A DNA stretch of 64,000 nucleotides from Microbacterium sp. M28 (GTDB lineage: Bacteria > Actinomycetota > Actinomycetes > Actinomycetales > Microbacteriaceae), in NCBI RefSeq assembly GCF_025836995.1, contig NZ_CP107546.1, positions 1 to 64,000 on the forward strand, read 5' to 3'. Position numbers and translations under genes: made by a program. This document shows positions 35,787 through 45,346 of this stretch, in pieces. Position 1 is the stretch's first letter; the number at the start of each line of letters is the position of its first letter. The notes below the pieces were generated by a model that saw nothing but the letters and a program-made list of their open reading frames with translations, was not told the origin of the DNA and did no database searches.

Positions 35787-38045
35787 ATGAGCGACACGAC
35801 AAGCGACGTCGCCAGCGTCGAGCTGGAGATCGGCGGCATGACGTGCGCCTCGTGCGCCATGCGCATCGAGAAGAAGCTCAACCGGCTCGACGGCGTGACG
35901 GCCACCGTGAACTACGCGACCGAGAAGGCGAAGGTCACGGCCCCCGCCGGCTTCGACACGGCGCTGCTCATCGCGGAGGTCGAGAAGACCGGCTACACCG
36001 CCGAGCTCCCCACTCCGCCCTCCGACAGCCGCGAGGCCGACGACGAGGACGCTCCGGATGCCGAGCTCACAGGCCTGCGCAACCGACTGATCGTGTCCGC
36101 CGTGCTGACGGTGCCGGTCATCGCGATGGCGATGATCCCGGCGCTGCAGTTCCCGTACTGGCAGTGGCTGTCGCTCACGCTCGCGGCCCCGGTGATCGTG
36201 TGGGGTGCCTGGCCGTTCCACAAGGCGGCGTGGACGAACCTCCGTCACGGCGCGGCCACGATGGACACGCTCATCTCGATGGGCACGATCGCGGCGTTCG
36301 CGTGGTCGCTGTATGCGCTGTTCCTCGGAACCGCCGGTGTTCCGGGCATGACGCACGCGTTCGAGCTGACCGTGGCTCCGAGCGACGGCGCCGCCAACAT
36401 CTACCTCGAGGTCGGCGCCGGGGTGACGACGTTCATCCTCGCCGGGCGCTACTTCGAGAAGCGCTCGAAGCGTCAGGCCGGAGCGGCGCTGCGCGCCCTG
36501 CTCGAACTCGGCGCGAAGGACGTCGCCGTGTTGCGAAACGGCGTCGAGACCCGCATCCCGATCACGGACTTGACGGTGGGCGACGAATTCATCGTGCGGC
36601 CGGGCGAGAAGATCGCCACCGACGGAATCGTCGTCTCCGGAACCTCCGCCGTCGACGCCTCCATGCTGACGGGCGAGTCCGTTCCCGTCGAGGTCGGTCC
36701 AGGGGATGCCGTCACCGGCGCGACCGTGAACGCCGGCGGCCGTCTCGTCGTCCGCACCACCCGCGTCGGCGCCGACACCCAGCTCGCGCAGATGGCGAAG
36801 CTCGTCGAGGACGCGCAGTCCGGCAAGGCCGACGTGCAGCGTCTTGCAGACAAGGTGTCCGGGATCTTCGTGCCGATCGTCATCGCGATCGCCGTGGTGA
36901 CGCTCGGCGCCTGGCTGGGTGCAGGATTCCCCGCGTCCGCCGCCTTCACCGCCGCCGTCGCGGTCCTGATCATCGCGTGCCCGTGCGCGCTCGGACTGGC
37001 AACCCCGACCGCTCTGCTGGTCGGCACCGGTCGCGGGGCGCAGATGGGCATCCTCATCAAGGGCCCCGAGGTCCTCGAGTCCACGCGCAAGGTCGACACG
37101 ATCGTGCTCGACAAGACGGGCACGGTCACGACCGGTCGCATGACGCTCGTCGACGTGCACACCGCCGACGGCGTGGATCGCGCCGATCTGCTGCGCCTCG
37201 CCGGAGCGCTGGAGGATGCCTCGGAGCACCCGATCGCGCAGGCAATCGCGAAGGCAGCCACCCAGGAGCTCGGCACGCTCCCCGTCCCCGAGGACTTCAC
37301 CAACATCGAGGGCAAGGGCGTGCAGGGCGTCGTCGAACGGCACGGGGTGCTCGTCGGCCGCGAATCGCTGCTGGCGGACTGGGCGCAGCCCCTCCCCGCC
37401 GCGCTGTCGGCCGCGAAGAGCGAGGCCGAACGGCAGGGTCGCACGGCCATCGCCGTCGGCTGGGACGGTCAGGCCCGCGGCATCCTCGTGGTGTCGGATG
37501 CCGTCAAGCCCACCAGCGCCCGGGCGATCGCCCAGCTGAAGGCCCTCGGTCTCACGCCGATCCTGCTCACCGGCGACAACCGCGCCGCCGCCGAGCAGAT
37601 CGCGGCCGAGGTCGGCATCGACACCGTGATCGCCGAGGTGCTGCCCGCCGACAAGGTCGACGTCGTCACCCGACTGCAGGCGGAGGGGAAGGTCGTGGCG
37701 ATGGTCGGAGACGGCGTCAACGACGCCGCGGCCCTCGCACAGGCCGACCTGGGCCTCGCGATGGGAACCGGCACCGACGTCGCGATCGAAGCGAGCGACA
37801 TCACGCTGGTCCGCGGTGATCTCCGAAGCGCGGCCGACGCGATCCGCCTGTCGCGCCGCACGCTCGGCACCATCAAGGGCAATCTGTTCTGGGCCTTCGC
37901 CTACAACGTCGCGGCGATCCCGCTCGCGGCGCTCGGCCTGCTCAATCCCATGCTCGCCGGAGCCGCCATGGCGTTCTCCAGCGTGTTCGTCGTCGGCAAC
38001 AGTCTGCGTCTGCGGTCCTTCCGCAGCCAGGCGACGGATGCCTGA
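35787..38045 (+). CDS. copA: Copper-exporting P1B-type ATPase (CPC class)
   Basis: 752 residues. N-terminal HMA domain with [15 protein letters not shown] (about 13-27), eight predicted membrane helices, actuator TGES, transmembrane metal motif CPC in [13 protein letters not shown], phosphorylation site DKTGTVT, HP locus SEHPIAQAI and GDGVND. CPC plus HMA indicates Cu(I)/Ag(I) export. ATG 35787 has a GAGGAG site. It receives copper from CopZ encoded two genes upstream. Confidence 0.95.
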   Translation: MSDTTSDVASVELEIGGMTCASCAMRIEKKLNRLDGVTATVNYATEKAKVTAPAGFDTALLIAEVEKTGYTAELPTPPSDSREADDEDAPDAELTGLRNRLIVSAVLTVPVIAMAMIPALQFPYWQWLSLTLAAPVIVWGAWPFHKAAWTNLRHGAATMDTLISMGTIAAFAWSLYALFLGTAGVPGMTHAFELTVAPSDGAANIYLEVGAGVTTFILAGRYFEKRSKRQAGAALRALLELGAKDVAVLRNGVETRIPITDLTVGDEFIVRPGEKIATDGIVVSGTSAVDASMLTGESVPVEVGPGDAVTGATVNAGGRLVVRTTRVGADTQLAQMAKLVEDAQSGKADVQRLADKVSGIFVPIVIAIAVVTLGAWLGAGFPASAAFTAAVAVLIIACPCALGLATPTALLVGTGRGAQMGILIKGPEVLESTRKVDTIVLDKTGTVTTGRMTLVDVHTADGVDRADLLRLAGALEDASEHPIAQAIAKAATQELGTLPVPEDFTNIEGKGVQGVVERHGVLVGRESLLADWAQPLPAALSAAKSEAERQGRTAIAVGWDGQARGILVVSDAVKPTSARAIAQLKALGLTPILLTGDNRAAAEQIAAEVGIDTVIAEVLPADKVDVVTRLQAEGKVVAMVGDGVNDAAALAQADLGLAMGTGTDVAIEASDITLVRGDLRSAADAIRLSRRTLGTIKGNLFWAFAYNVAAIPLAALGLLNPMLAGAAMAFSSVFVVGNSLRLRSFRSQATDA

Positions 38046-38091
38046 CCCCGCGGCGACCATCGCCGATCCACACCACCGAGAGGAACACCCC

Positions 38092-38349
38092 ATGTCCGAG
38101 ACATCAGCCGGATCCTGCTGCAGCGTCGGCGGAAGCGCCACCGTCGATGCGGCGGGCCGCAAGGATCTGCTCGCCTCGAGCGCGATCGACGTCGCCGTGT
38201 GCGTCGTCATGGGCGGAAGCGTCGCGAAGTCGGATGCCGAAGCCGCCGGTCTCTACCGAGACCATGAAGGCGAGCGGTACTACTTCTGCTGCGCCGGGTG
38301 CGCGCCGAAATTCGACGCGGACCCCGCGAAGTACGTCGCGGCGGCGTGA
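38092..38349 (+). CDS. YHS/TRASH-like metal-binding protein
   Basis: 85 residues. The C-terminal half is a YHS-type domain, YYFCCAGCAPKFDADPAKY, with the metal-binding Cys pair; the N terminus has another CC (SCCSVGG). Such modules accompany copper and heavy-metal ATPases. It sits between the two ATPase genes with its own GAGAGGA site, so a role in metal handling is likely. Confidence 0.85.
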   Translation: MSETSAGSCCSVGGSATVDAAGRKDLLASSAIDVAVCVVMGGSVAKSDAEAAGLYRDHEGERYYFCCAGCAPKFDADPAKYVAAA

Positions 38350-38429
38350 ACTGAGTCGGTCGTGCGGGGCTCTTGGAGCACCGCACGACCCGGCCGTCGG
38401 AGGAGCACGAGAGTCGGAAGGGATGCATC

Positions 38430-40502
38430 ATGCGGGACATGAACGAGCACGAAGGGCATGGTGGGCACGCGGGGCACGACGAGCACTCCGGGCACGCGGA
38501 CCACTCCGGACACGGCGGGCACGGGGATCACGTCGCCCAGTTCCGGAAGCTGTTCTGGATCATGCTGATCCTGGCCGTGCCGACCGTCGCCCTGTCCGGG
38601 ATGTTCGCGATGATCCTCGGCTACACCCTCCCCGACATCCCCGGTCTGGCCTGGGTCTCACCGATCCTCGGCACGGTGATGTACGTATGGGGCGGGCGAC
38701 CGTTCCTCACCGGCGCCGTCAGCGAACTGCGCGCCCGCAAACCGGGCATGATGCTCCTGATCGGCCTGGCCATCACGGTGGCATTCCTCGCATCCTGGGG
38801 CGCGACCCTCGGCATCCTGCACCACGAGCTCGACTTCTGGTGGGAGCTCGCGCTGCTGATCGTCATCATGCTCCTCGGCCACTGGATCGAGATGCGCTCG
38901 CTGGCTCAGACGACCTCGGCTCTCGACTCGCTCGCAGCGCTCCTCCCGGACGAGGCAGAGCGCGTCGAAGGCGGCGAGGTCGTCGTCGTCTCCCCCACCG
39001 ATCTCGCGGTCGGCGACGTGGTCGTGGTCCGGCCGGGCGGAAGCATCCCGGCCGACGGCCGCATCGTCGACGGCCGCGCTGCGATGGACGAGTCGATGAT
39101 CACCGGCGAGTCCCGCACCGTGACCCGCGGCGTCGGCGACGACGTGACAGCGGGCACGGTGGCCACAGACTCCGGCCTGCGGGTCGAGGTGACGGCGACG
39201 GGCGAGGACACGGCGCTCGCCGGCATCCAGCGGCTGGTGACCGAGGCGCAGAACTCGTCCTCACGGGCGCAGCGCCTGGCCGACACCGCAGCGGGCTGGC
39301 TGTTCTGGTTCGCGCTGGGCGCCGGCATCCTCACGGCTGTCATCTGGACGCTGGTCGGGATGCCGGACGAAGCCGTGATCCGCACCATCACGGTCCTCGT
39401 GATCGCCTGCCCCCACGCGCTCGGACTCGCCATCCCGCTGGTCGTCTCGATCGCGACCGAGCGGGCCGCGCGCGGCGGGGTGCTCGTCAAGGACCGCCTG
39501 GCGCTCGAGAGCATGCGCACCGTCGACACGGTCCTGTTCGACAAGACCGGAACCCTGACCAAGGGTGAGCCGGTGGTGAGCGAGGTCTTCGTCATCGACG
39601 GCGATGACGAAGATGATGTGCTCGCGCTCGCCGCGGCCGCGGAGGCCGACAGCGAGCATCCGCTCGCGAAGGCGATCGTCCGCAGCGCCGCCGAACGAGG
39701 GCTCCGTGTTCCCGCGAGCACGGATTTCACTTCCTCCCCCGCGGTCGGCGTGACGGCGACGGTCTCGGGTTCTGTCGTCCGCGTCGGCGGTCCGCACCTG
39801 CTCACCGAGGAAGGCGCCGCCGAACTCTCCGTCGCCGACACGTGGCGCGCGGACGGCGCGATCATCCTGCACGTCCTGCGTGACGGCGTCGTGGTCGGAG
39901 CGCTCAAGCTCGCGGACGAGGTGCGCCCCGAATCGCGGGATGCAGTCGACGCGCTGCATGCGCTCGGGATCCAGGTCGTCATGATCACCGGGGATGCCGA
40001 GGCCGTCGCCCGCTCGGTCGCGGACGAACTCGGCGTCGACCGGTTCTTCGCGGGCGTGCGCCCGGAGGACAAGGCGGCGACCGTGCAGAAGCTGCAGCGC
40101 GAGGGCCGCAAGGTCGCGATGGTCGGCGACGGCGTCAACGACGCCCCTGCACTGGCTCAGACCGACGTCGGACTCGCGATCGGCGCCGGCACGGATGTCG
40201 CGATCGCCTCGGCCGGGGTGATACTCGCCAGCGACGATCCTCGGTCGGTGCTCTCCGTGATCGAGCTGTCCCGAGCCGCGTACCGCAAGATGAAGCAGAA
40301 CCTCTGGTGGGCAGCCGGGTACAACCTGCTGTCCGTCCCGCTCGCCGCCGGCGTCCTCGCGCCGATCGGGTTCGTGCTGCCGATGTCCGTGGGCGCGATC
40401 CTCATGTCGCTGTCGACGATCGTCGTGGCGTTGAACGCGCAGCTGCTGCGTCGACTGGACCTGCGACCGGAGGCGTCCACCCGCGCGGTCCTCGACCGCT
40501 GA
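38430..40502 (+). CDS. copB: P1B-type ATPase with CPH motif (CopB-like)
   Basis: 690 residues. N terminus is His-rich (ten or more His between 5 and 36, HxGH repeats) instead of an HMA domain. The membrane metal motif is CPH (VIACPHALGLAIP), typical of the P1B-3 CopB class; DKTGTLTKGE, SEHPLAKAI and GDGVNDAPAL are present. It probably exports copper of a different redox state or silver. ATG 38430 follows GGAAGGG; an upstream in-frame ATG at 38373 lacks support. Confidence 0.93.
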   Translation: MRDMNEHEGHGGHAGHDEHSGHADHSGHGGHGDHVAQFRKLFWIMLILAVPTVALSGMFAMILGYTLPDIPGLAWVSPILGTVMYVWGGRPFLTGAVSELRARKPGMMLLIGLAITVAFLASWGATLGILHHELDFWWELALLIVIMLLGHWIEMRSLAQTTSALDSLAALLPDEAERVEGGEVVVVSPTDLAVGDVVVVRPGGSIPADGRIVDGRAAMDESMITGESRTVTRGVGDDVTAGTVATDSGLRVEVTATGEDTALAGIQRLVTEAQNSSSRAQRLADTAAGWLFWFALGAGILTAVIWTLVGMPDEAVIRTITVLVIACPHALGLAIPLVVSIATERAARGGVLVKDRLALESMRTVDTVLFDKTGTLTKGEPVVSEVFVIDGDDEDDVLALAAAAEADSEHPLAKAIVRSAAERGLRVPASTDFTSSPAVGVTATVSGSVVRVGGPHLLTEEGAAELSVADTWRADGAIILHVLRDGVVVGALKLADEVRPESRDAVDALHALGIQVVMITGDAEAVARSVADELGVDRFFAGVRPEDKAATVQKLQREGRKVAMVGDGVNDAPALAQTDVGLAIGAGTDVAIASAGVILASDDPRSVLSVIELSRAAYRKMKQNLWWAAGYNLLSVPLAAGVLAPIGFVLPMSVGAILMSLSTIVVALNAQLLRRLDLRPEASTRAVLDR

Positions 40503-40574
40503 CCCGGGCCCGGGCTTCTGACCGAGGGACGGATGCCGGGAACGGCAGCGACCGGACCCGGACGCCCGGACGGG

Positions 40575-41177
40575 TCAGATCCAGCCGCGCTCCTCCGCGA
40601 GCAGCACGGCCTGCTGTCGCGTGGCGACATGCAGCTTGCCGAGCACGGCGGAGATGTGATTGCGCACCGTTCCAGGGGCGAGCGACAGCGACCGCGCGAT
40701 CTGACCCGTCGTCTCGCCGCGGCGACCGGCCCTCAGCACGTCGAGTTCGCGGTCGGTCAGCGGAGAGCGCTCGTCGCTCAGCGCGTCGGCCGCCACCTCC
40801 GGATCGACGTAGCGCGCACCGGCCGCCACGCGCCGGATCACCTCGGCGACCTCGCCGGCGCCGCGGGACTTCGGCAGGAATCCCGCGACCCCGGAGGCCA
40901 GCGCGCGCCGCAGCACACCTGGCCGGGCATGCCGGGTCACGACGATGCACCGCGCTGTCGCGGAACGCGACAGACGCTCGGCGACCTCGACGCCGTCCAG
41001 CCCCGGCATCTCCAGGTCCAGCAGGCAGATGTCCGGCGCGAGGCGGAGCGCTTCCGCCACCGCCTCCGTGCCGTTCGCGCACTCCGCCACGATCTCGATG
41101 TCGTCCTCGAGGTTCAGCAGCGCGGCGAGAGCCGATCGGATCATCGCCTCGTCGTCGGCCACGAGCACCCGGATCAC
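40575..41177 (-). CDS. NarL/DesR-family response regulator
   Basis: 200 residues: receiver with Asp in CLLDLEMPG (about residue 54) and a LuxR-type helix-turn-helix LTDRELDVLRAGRRGETTGQIA (about 139-160). The GTG start overlaps the kinase stop (GTGA). Together with the kinase it resembles DesK/DesR. Targets are unknown; the copper cluster is adjacent but convergent. Confidence 0.92.
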   Translation of the reverse strand: MIRVLVADDEAMIRSALAALLNLEDDIEIVAECANGTEAVAEALRLAPDICLLDLEMPGLDGVEVAERLSRSATARCIVVTRHARPGVLRRALASGVAGFLPKSRGAGEVAEVIRRVAAGARYVDPEVAADALSDERSPLTDRELDVLRAGRRGETTGQIARSLSLAPGTVRNHISAVLGKLHVATRQQAVLLAEERGWI

Positions 41178-42379
41178 CGCTCCCCCTCCGGCACGGTCAC
41201 GACGACGGTGAACTCGCCGCGTCCGCGGTCGATCTCCACGGTTCCGCCCGCTTCGGCGGCTCGTCGGGCGATCCCGTCCAGCCCCGAACCGGTGTCATCG
41301 GCATCGGAGGAGGATGCTCCGACGTCGTTGGCGATCTCGTACCGCCACGCACCGGCGACGCGCGTCAAAGACAGACGGGCCCATTTGCCCCCGCCGTGGC
41401 GCAGGACGTTGGTGGTGGTCTCGCGGATCACCGGCCCCAGGACGGATGCCGGAGCGGCGTCGGCCGCGGCATCCACCGCCGACTCGGCCGGCGTGCCGGC
41501 TGCCCGCAGCAGATCGACCGCGTTCGCGATCTCATCGCGCAGCGGCACGGAGCGGAAGCGCAGCGCGAGGTCGCGGGTGCCCTGCCGAGCCTCGTCCACA
41601 CTGGTTCTCGCGAGCCGGATCTGATCGAGCGCGGCGGCGGGATCCTTCGCCATCAGTCTTTCCGCGAGTTCGAGCTGCAGGGCGATGACCTGCAGGTGGT
41701 GGCCCTGCAGATCGTGCACGTCGGTCGCGACGCGCAGACGCTCCTGCGTGGCGCCGAGCCGCGATTCGGCGGCGCGGGCGCGGTCGAGCGTGATCAGCAC
41801 GTCCCACCACCACAGCGACAGGACCGACATCGAGGGCAGCAGGATCGAGAAGACGGCGAGCATCCACCCACTGGACTCGGTGATCGGTTCCAGCGTCCCG
41901 GCGTTGCGGTCCAGGATCCACAGTCCGATCAGCACCGCGGTGACGGCGATGACCAGCCGCAGCCGCACACCGCGCGGCCAGTTGAGCAGGACGAGCGGCT
42001 GGAAGACCGCGAACCCGGCCACGATCCACAGCCCCGAGGCCAGCCCGGCCGCCGTGGCGTAGGCCACCGCGATCGCCAGCGGAAGGGCGATGCGTTGCCA
42101 GGGGCCCGTACCCGCGGCGTCGTCCCTGTGCCGGTACTGGACCAGCAGCAGGAGCGTCGCGGCCCACCACAGCAGCCCGCCGATGCCGATGACGGCGACG
42201 GCCGCTGATCCGAGACCTGCCTCGACGACGGTTGCCGTCGCCAGGAGCACGAGCATGAACTCGAGGAAGATCACCGCGGACACCGTGTACCACCACGTCG
42301 CCGAGATCCCCCTGGCGAGGCGTCGGGCGCTGGTGGCTGCGGTTCCGGCATCCGTGCGGGGTGTGCTCGGAGTCGTCAT
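41174..42379 (-). CDS. DesK-like sensor histidine kinase
   Basis: 401 residues: five or six membrane helices (about 25-200) as the sensor, then a HisKA_3-like region whose phospho-acceptor box reads VHDLQGHHLQV, a variant of the DesK DxLGHxL type, and a HATPase_c domain with DTGSGLDGIARRA. Such kinases sense membrane state in characterised cases; that is not established here. The ATG at 42379 gives a normal N terminus. Confidence 0.9.
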   Translation of the reverse strand: MTTPSTPRTDAGTAATSARRLARGISATWWYTVSAVIFLEFMLVLLATATVVEAGLGSAAVAVIGIGGLLWWAATLLLLVQYRHRDDAAGTGPWQRIALPLAIAVAYATAAGLASGLWIVAGFAVFQPLVLLNWPRGVRLRLVIAVTAVLIGLWILDRNAGTLEPITESSGWMLAVFSILLPSMSVLSLWWWDVLITLDRARAAESRLGATQERLRVATDVHDLQGHHLQVIALQLELAERLMAKDPAAALDQIRLARTSVDEARQGTRDLALRFRSVPLRDEIANAVDLLRAAGTPAESAVDAAADAAPASVLGPVIRETTTNVLRHGGGKWARLSLTRVAGAWRYEIANDVGASSSDADDTGSGLDGIARRAAEAGGTVEIDRGRGEFTVVVTVPEGER

Positions 42380-42535
42380 GCGCACCACATTACGGCCATG
42401 ACAGTTGTCACCCGTTCGGGGTGCGCACTGCCCGGAACCCGATGACAGCCGCACACTTCTGCATCGCCGAGCGAGGCGATGGACTGGTGTCATGCCGAGC
42501 GGGACCGCCGCTGCGGCCCGAGACAGGAGAACGTC

Positions 42536-43099
42536 ATGAGCCTCATCGAAACCTTCCAGGACCTCGTCGCCCAGGTTCCCGAGTTCGTCCAGCCGCTCAT
42601 CGTGGCGGCCGCGGGCGCCGTCCCGTTCATTGAGGGCGAGGGTGCCGCAGCGATCGGCATCATCGGCGGCATCCCTCCCGTCGTGGCAGCCGTCGCCGGC
42701 ATCGTCGGCAACTTCGTGTGCGTGGCGATCCTGGTGCTGCTCAGCTCCGGAGCCAGGGATGCCGTGGTGTCCCGGCACCGCGCCAAGGTCGAAGCCCGCG
42801 AGGTGGTCGCGGTCGGATCGGGGTCGACCCTCGAGGCCGCTCCGTCGACTGCGGTGACGGACGGAAGCGAGCGCAAGGCGGCGCGGGCGGCGAAGTTCCA
42901 GCGGGCGTTCGAGCGCTATGGCGTCCCCGGGGTGAGCCTTCTCGGACCTCTGCTGCTGCCCACGCACTTCACGGCGACGATGCTCGCCGCTGCCGGAATC
43001 GGCAAGGCACGCATCCTGATCTGGCAGGCCGTGGCGATCGTCGGATGGACGACCCTCATCACGCTGATCCTGACGGGGGTCATCAACGCGGTCGCGTGA
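42536..43099 (+). CDS. Small multidrug export protein-family (SMEP) membrane protein
   Basis: 187 residues with four or five membrane helices; VPFIEGEGAAAIGIIGGIPPVVAAVAGIVGN (about 28-58) and GPLLLPTHFTATMLAAAGI match the Sm_multidrug_ex family. The family name implies export, but evidence is thin. A charged loop (about 75-120) is cytoplasmic. ATG 42536 follows CAGGAGA. It ends two bases from the convergent ligase gene. Confidence 0.82.
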   Translation: MSLIETFQDLVAQVPEFVQPLIVAAAGAVPFIEGEGAAAIGIIGGIPPVVAAVAGIVGNFVCVAILVLLSSGARDAVVSRHRAKVEAREVVAVGSGSTLEAAPSTAVTDGSERKAARAAKFQRAFERYGVPGVSLLGPLLLPTHFTATMLAAAGIGKARILIWQAVAIVGWTTLITLILTGVINAVA

Positions 43100-43100
43100 G

Positions 43101-44180
43101 TCACGCCGCGTGTGTCGAGTGCCCGGTCCTGCCGCCCACGAGCGCGGCGAGGCCGGGCACTCCGCCTGAGCGCAGGGCCGCGAGCTGGCGCTCCGCTCCT
43201 GTGCCCTCGGCTCGCATGAACGCGATCCGATCATGGACGAACGCGACATCCCCCGCCTGCTCGAGCTGGGGCCCGACGAGCAGCAGCAGATCCTGCAGCA
43301 GCATCCGGGCGCTGGAAACCTCCCCCGTCACAGGGTCGATGAGGGCCGCGTTCATTCCCTCCCTGGCCGCCATCCAGAGCGCGCCGTCGACGAGGTCGGC
43401 GTCGAGCGGGAGGACTGTGAGGTCCTCGGTGGTCAGGATGGCTCGGGTCAGCGCCACCAGAAGAAGAGTGTCCTCCGGGTCGAGCTGCGTGTCGAACACC
43501 CGCGTCTCGACCGTCGGATAGTGATCCGACAGGCGCGCCGCCCACGCCAGGGATGCCGCGTCCGGCGAGGCGCGCAGGCGGATGAGCTGGTCGAGATGCC
43601 GACGATAGTGCTCGTGGTCGCGGAACAGCGGCGGGCATCCCATGGTCGGCAGTCGACGCATCAGAACCGTCCGCCAGCTGCGGAATCCGGTGATGCGGGC
43701 GTGCCAGAACGGGGCGTTGCCCCCGAGCGCGAGCAGGACCGGAAGCCAGGGGCGCAATCTGTTCAGCGCTCGAACTCGCGCCTCGTCGTCTTCGATCTCG
43801 ACATGCACGTGGCACCCGCAGACGTGGTGGCCGCCGGCGATGTCGGCCAGCCAGCGGGCGATCTCCCGGTAGCGGGCCGAGGGCGACACATGCCCATCCC
43901 CTGTGCCGAACGGTGTTCCGACCGGTCCGAGGATGCTGTCCTCGCCCGCTGCGATCTCGGCGGCCGCTGCCCTCGCCAGCATCAACTGGGTGCGGGCCTC
44001 GTCGAGCGTGTTCAGGGGGGACGTGGCGTACTCCAGCTGGCAGGTGAGGAACTCGCTGCTGAAGGTCCCGGGGACTCCGGCATCCGACAGCACGCGCTTC
44101 ATGCCACGGCCCGAAGCCGTGGGGGCGAGAGAGTCGGGGTCGAGGAAGAAGTACTCTTCCTCGACCCCGAAGCGGGTCAT
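43101..44180 (-). CDS. Glutamate-cysteine ligase-like carboxylate-amine ligase (YbdK type)
   Basis: 359 residues of the GCS2/YbdK family, starting MTRFGVEEEYFFLDP with the family's metal/glutamate motif. GPVGTPFG and GCHVHVEI (about 118-125) are further hallmarks. It would ligate glutamate to cysteine or another amine with ATP; actinobacteria also use such enzymes outside glutathione synthesis, so the product is uncertain. ATG 44180 is chosen for the canonical N terminus. Confidence 0.88.
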   Translation of the reverse strand: MTRFGVEEEYFFLDPDSLAPTASGRGMKRVLSDAGVPGTFSSEFLTCQLEYATSPLNTLDEARTQLMLARAAAAEIAAGEDSILGPVGTPFGTGDGHVSPSARYREIARWLADIAGGHHVCGCHVHVEIEDDEARVRALNRLRPWLPVLLALGGNAPFWHARITGFRSWRTVLMRRLPTMGCPPLFRDHEHYRRHLDQLIRLRASPDAASLAWAARLSDHYPTVETRVFDTQLDPEDTLLLVALTRAILTTEDLTVLPLDADLVDGALWMAAREGMNAALIDPVTGEVSSARMLLQDLLLLVGPQLEQAGDVAFVHDRIAFMRAEGTGAERQLAALRSGGVPGLAALVGGRTGHSTHAA

Positions 44181-44202
44181 GGCAGCATCCCCTTCTTCGG
44201 GA

Positions 44203-44376
44203 TTACTCCTTGACCGCGTCCTTGACGTTCTCGCCCGCCTGCTTGACGTCGGCCTTCGCCTGCTGCGCACGGCCCTCGGCTTCGAGCTTCTCGTTGTCGG
44301 TGACCTTTCCGGCAGTCTCCTTGACGTGTCCGGCGACCTTCTCGGCGGCGTTCTTCGCCTTGTCATCGATGCCCAT
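44203..44376 (-). CDS. CsbD-family stress protein
   Basis: 57 residues, Lys/Ala/Glu-rich and helical: MGIDDKAKNAAEKVAGHVKE, then QAKADVKQAGENVKDAVKE. CsbD proteins are general-stress proteins of unknown mechanism. ATG 44376 has a strong AAGGAGGA site. It lies 22 bp upstream of the ligase gene on the same strand and is probably co-transcribed. Confidence 0.9.
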   Translation of the reverse strand: MGIDDKAKNAAEKVAGHVKETAGKVTDNEKLEAEGRAQQAKADVKQAGENVKDAVKE

Positions 44377-45058
44377 GTCATCCTCCTTCGTTCGGAGCAC
44401 CTACTCTGCGTGAACAGGCCGGAAGGGTCGACGGGGTTGACGGCACGGGCGCCAGGCGTTAGCGGATCCGGCGCGGTTGCGGGGGAGGCGGGCGACGGAT
44501 GTCAGATCCGTGCTGTGCGCCCGTGCCCCTCCCGAAACCTGCGACCCGATGGGCCTCCCGACCTTCATCGACCGCGAGGCCGGTCTGAGACCGGGAACGC
44601 GGCCGTCCATCCTCCCCCGATGGTGAAGGTGCATGTGCAACGGGAACGATCGCACCGTCTACCCCACGAGACGGCCGGTTCTCCCCAGAGCCGACGATCC
44701 ACACATGCGTTCGACGTTCTCGTTCAGGTCGGTTGCCGTTGCTGTGCGAGAGTGTCGTATCGAGTCATCATCCCACGATTTTCGAGATTTGTCCCCCAAA
44801 TGGGGGACAAGATTCCCGAAATCGGGTTAGGCTGTATCCGACGCACCCTCCGGTCGTCTTCTGGCCCTCATCGCTCCCCCCGCGGTGAGGGCCACACCAT
44901 TTGCCGAGGGGGCTCGCGCGCGTCCTGCGCAAGTCGCGCATGCAACATTTGGGTTACCTTCTTCGGCCTGCCCGTTTCCGCCGGCGCCCGGCTCCACTAG
45001 CGTTAGCCGTGTCGGGGCACCCCTGCGTCGACGCTTTGATTCAGCAGAACGGCAGTAC
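44377..45058. other. Gene-free divergent spacer between csbD and cspA
   Basis: 682 bp with no supported gene: frames on both strands are Arg/Pro-rich and lack ribosome sites. It holds the csbD promoter region, a 22-bp palindrome (44789-44810) in the only AT-richer stretch, and the long untranslated leader of cspA (a TAGGCT box at 44828-44833 is a candidate -10, giving a leader of about 220 nt). Confidence 0.6.
44789..44810. promoter_or_regulatory. Operator-like palindrome upstream of cspA
   Basis: TTGTCCCCCA-AA-TGGGGGACAA, perfect 10-bp arms. It is flanked by CGATTTTCG and CGAAATCG, which extend the dyad imperfectly. It lies 18 bp before the candidate -10 at 44828, an expected position for a regulator site. 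The cognate protein is unknown. Confidence 0.6.
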
Positions 45059-45265
45059 ATGAGCACCCAGGGCACGGTCAAGTGGTTCAACTCGGAGAAG
45101 GGCTTCGGCTTCATCTCCCCCGACGACGGAGGCGCCGACGTGTTCGCGCACTACTCCGCCATCGAGTCATCCGGCTACCGCTCGCTCGACGAGAACCAGC
45201 GCGTCGAGTTCGATGTGGCGCAGGGTCCCAAGGGCCTGCAGGCCGAGAACATTCGCCCCCTCTGA
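45059..45265 (+). CDS. cspA: Cold-shock-domain protein
   Basis: 68 residues, one cold-shock domain with RNP1 [10 protein letters not shown] (about 15-24) and RNP2 VFAHYSAI (about 29-36). It binds single-stranded RNA or DNA as a chaperone. The long upstream untranslated region is usual for temperature-responsive csp genes. It is followed by a strong terminator. Confidence 0.95.
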   Translation: MSTQGTVKWFNSEKGFGFISPDDGGADVFAHYSAIESSGYRSLDENQRVEFDVAQGPKGLQAENIRPL

Positions 45266-45273
45266 GGCGATTC

Positions 45274-45330
45274 TCACAGAACTCCCCACCGGGGCGCGGA
45301 TCCGCGCATCCGGCGGGGAGTTCTGTGCTT
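45274..45330. terminator. Bidirectional terminator between cspA and the HAD gene
   Basis: A 13-bp perfect stem (CACAGAACTCCCC and its complement) encloses an inner GCGCGGATCCGCGC palindrome; ends CTTTC on the + strand. Confidence 0.8.
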
Positions 45331-45346
45331 TCGGGGCCCGGTGCGG

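Noticed and set aside
40503..40574. CCCGGGCCCGGG palindrome after copB as a regulatory site
   Set aside because: It lies between convergent genes in very GC-rich sequence and is most simply part of a weak terminator; no further support.
44401..45000. Short open frames in the csbD-cspA spacer
   Set aside because: No ribosome site or leaderless box, Arg/Pro-rich composition, mutually overlapping on both strands.
44834..45058. Riboswitch in the long cspA leader
   Set aside because: No recognisable conserved riboswitch core; long leaders are usual for cold-shock genes and act as thermo-responsive RNA.
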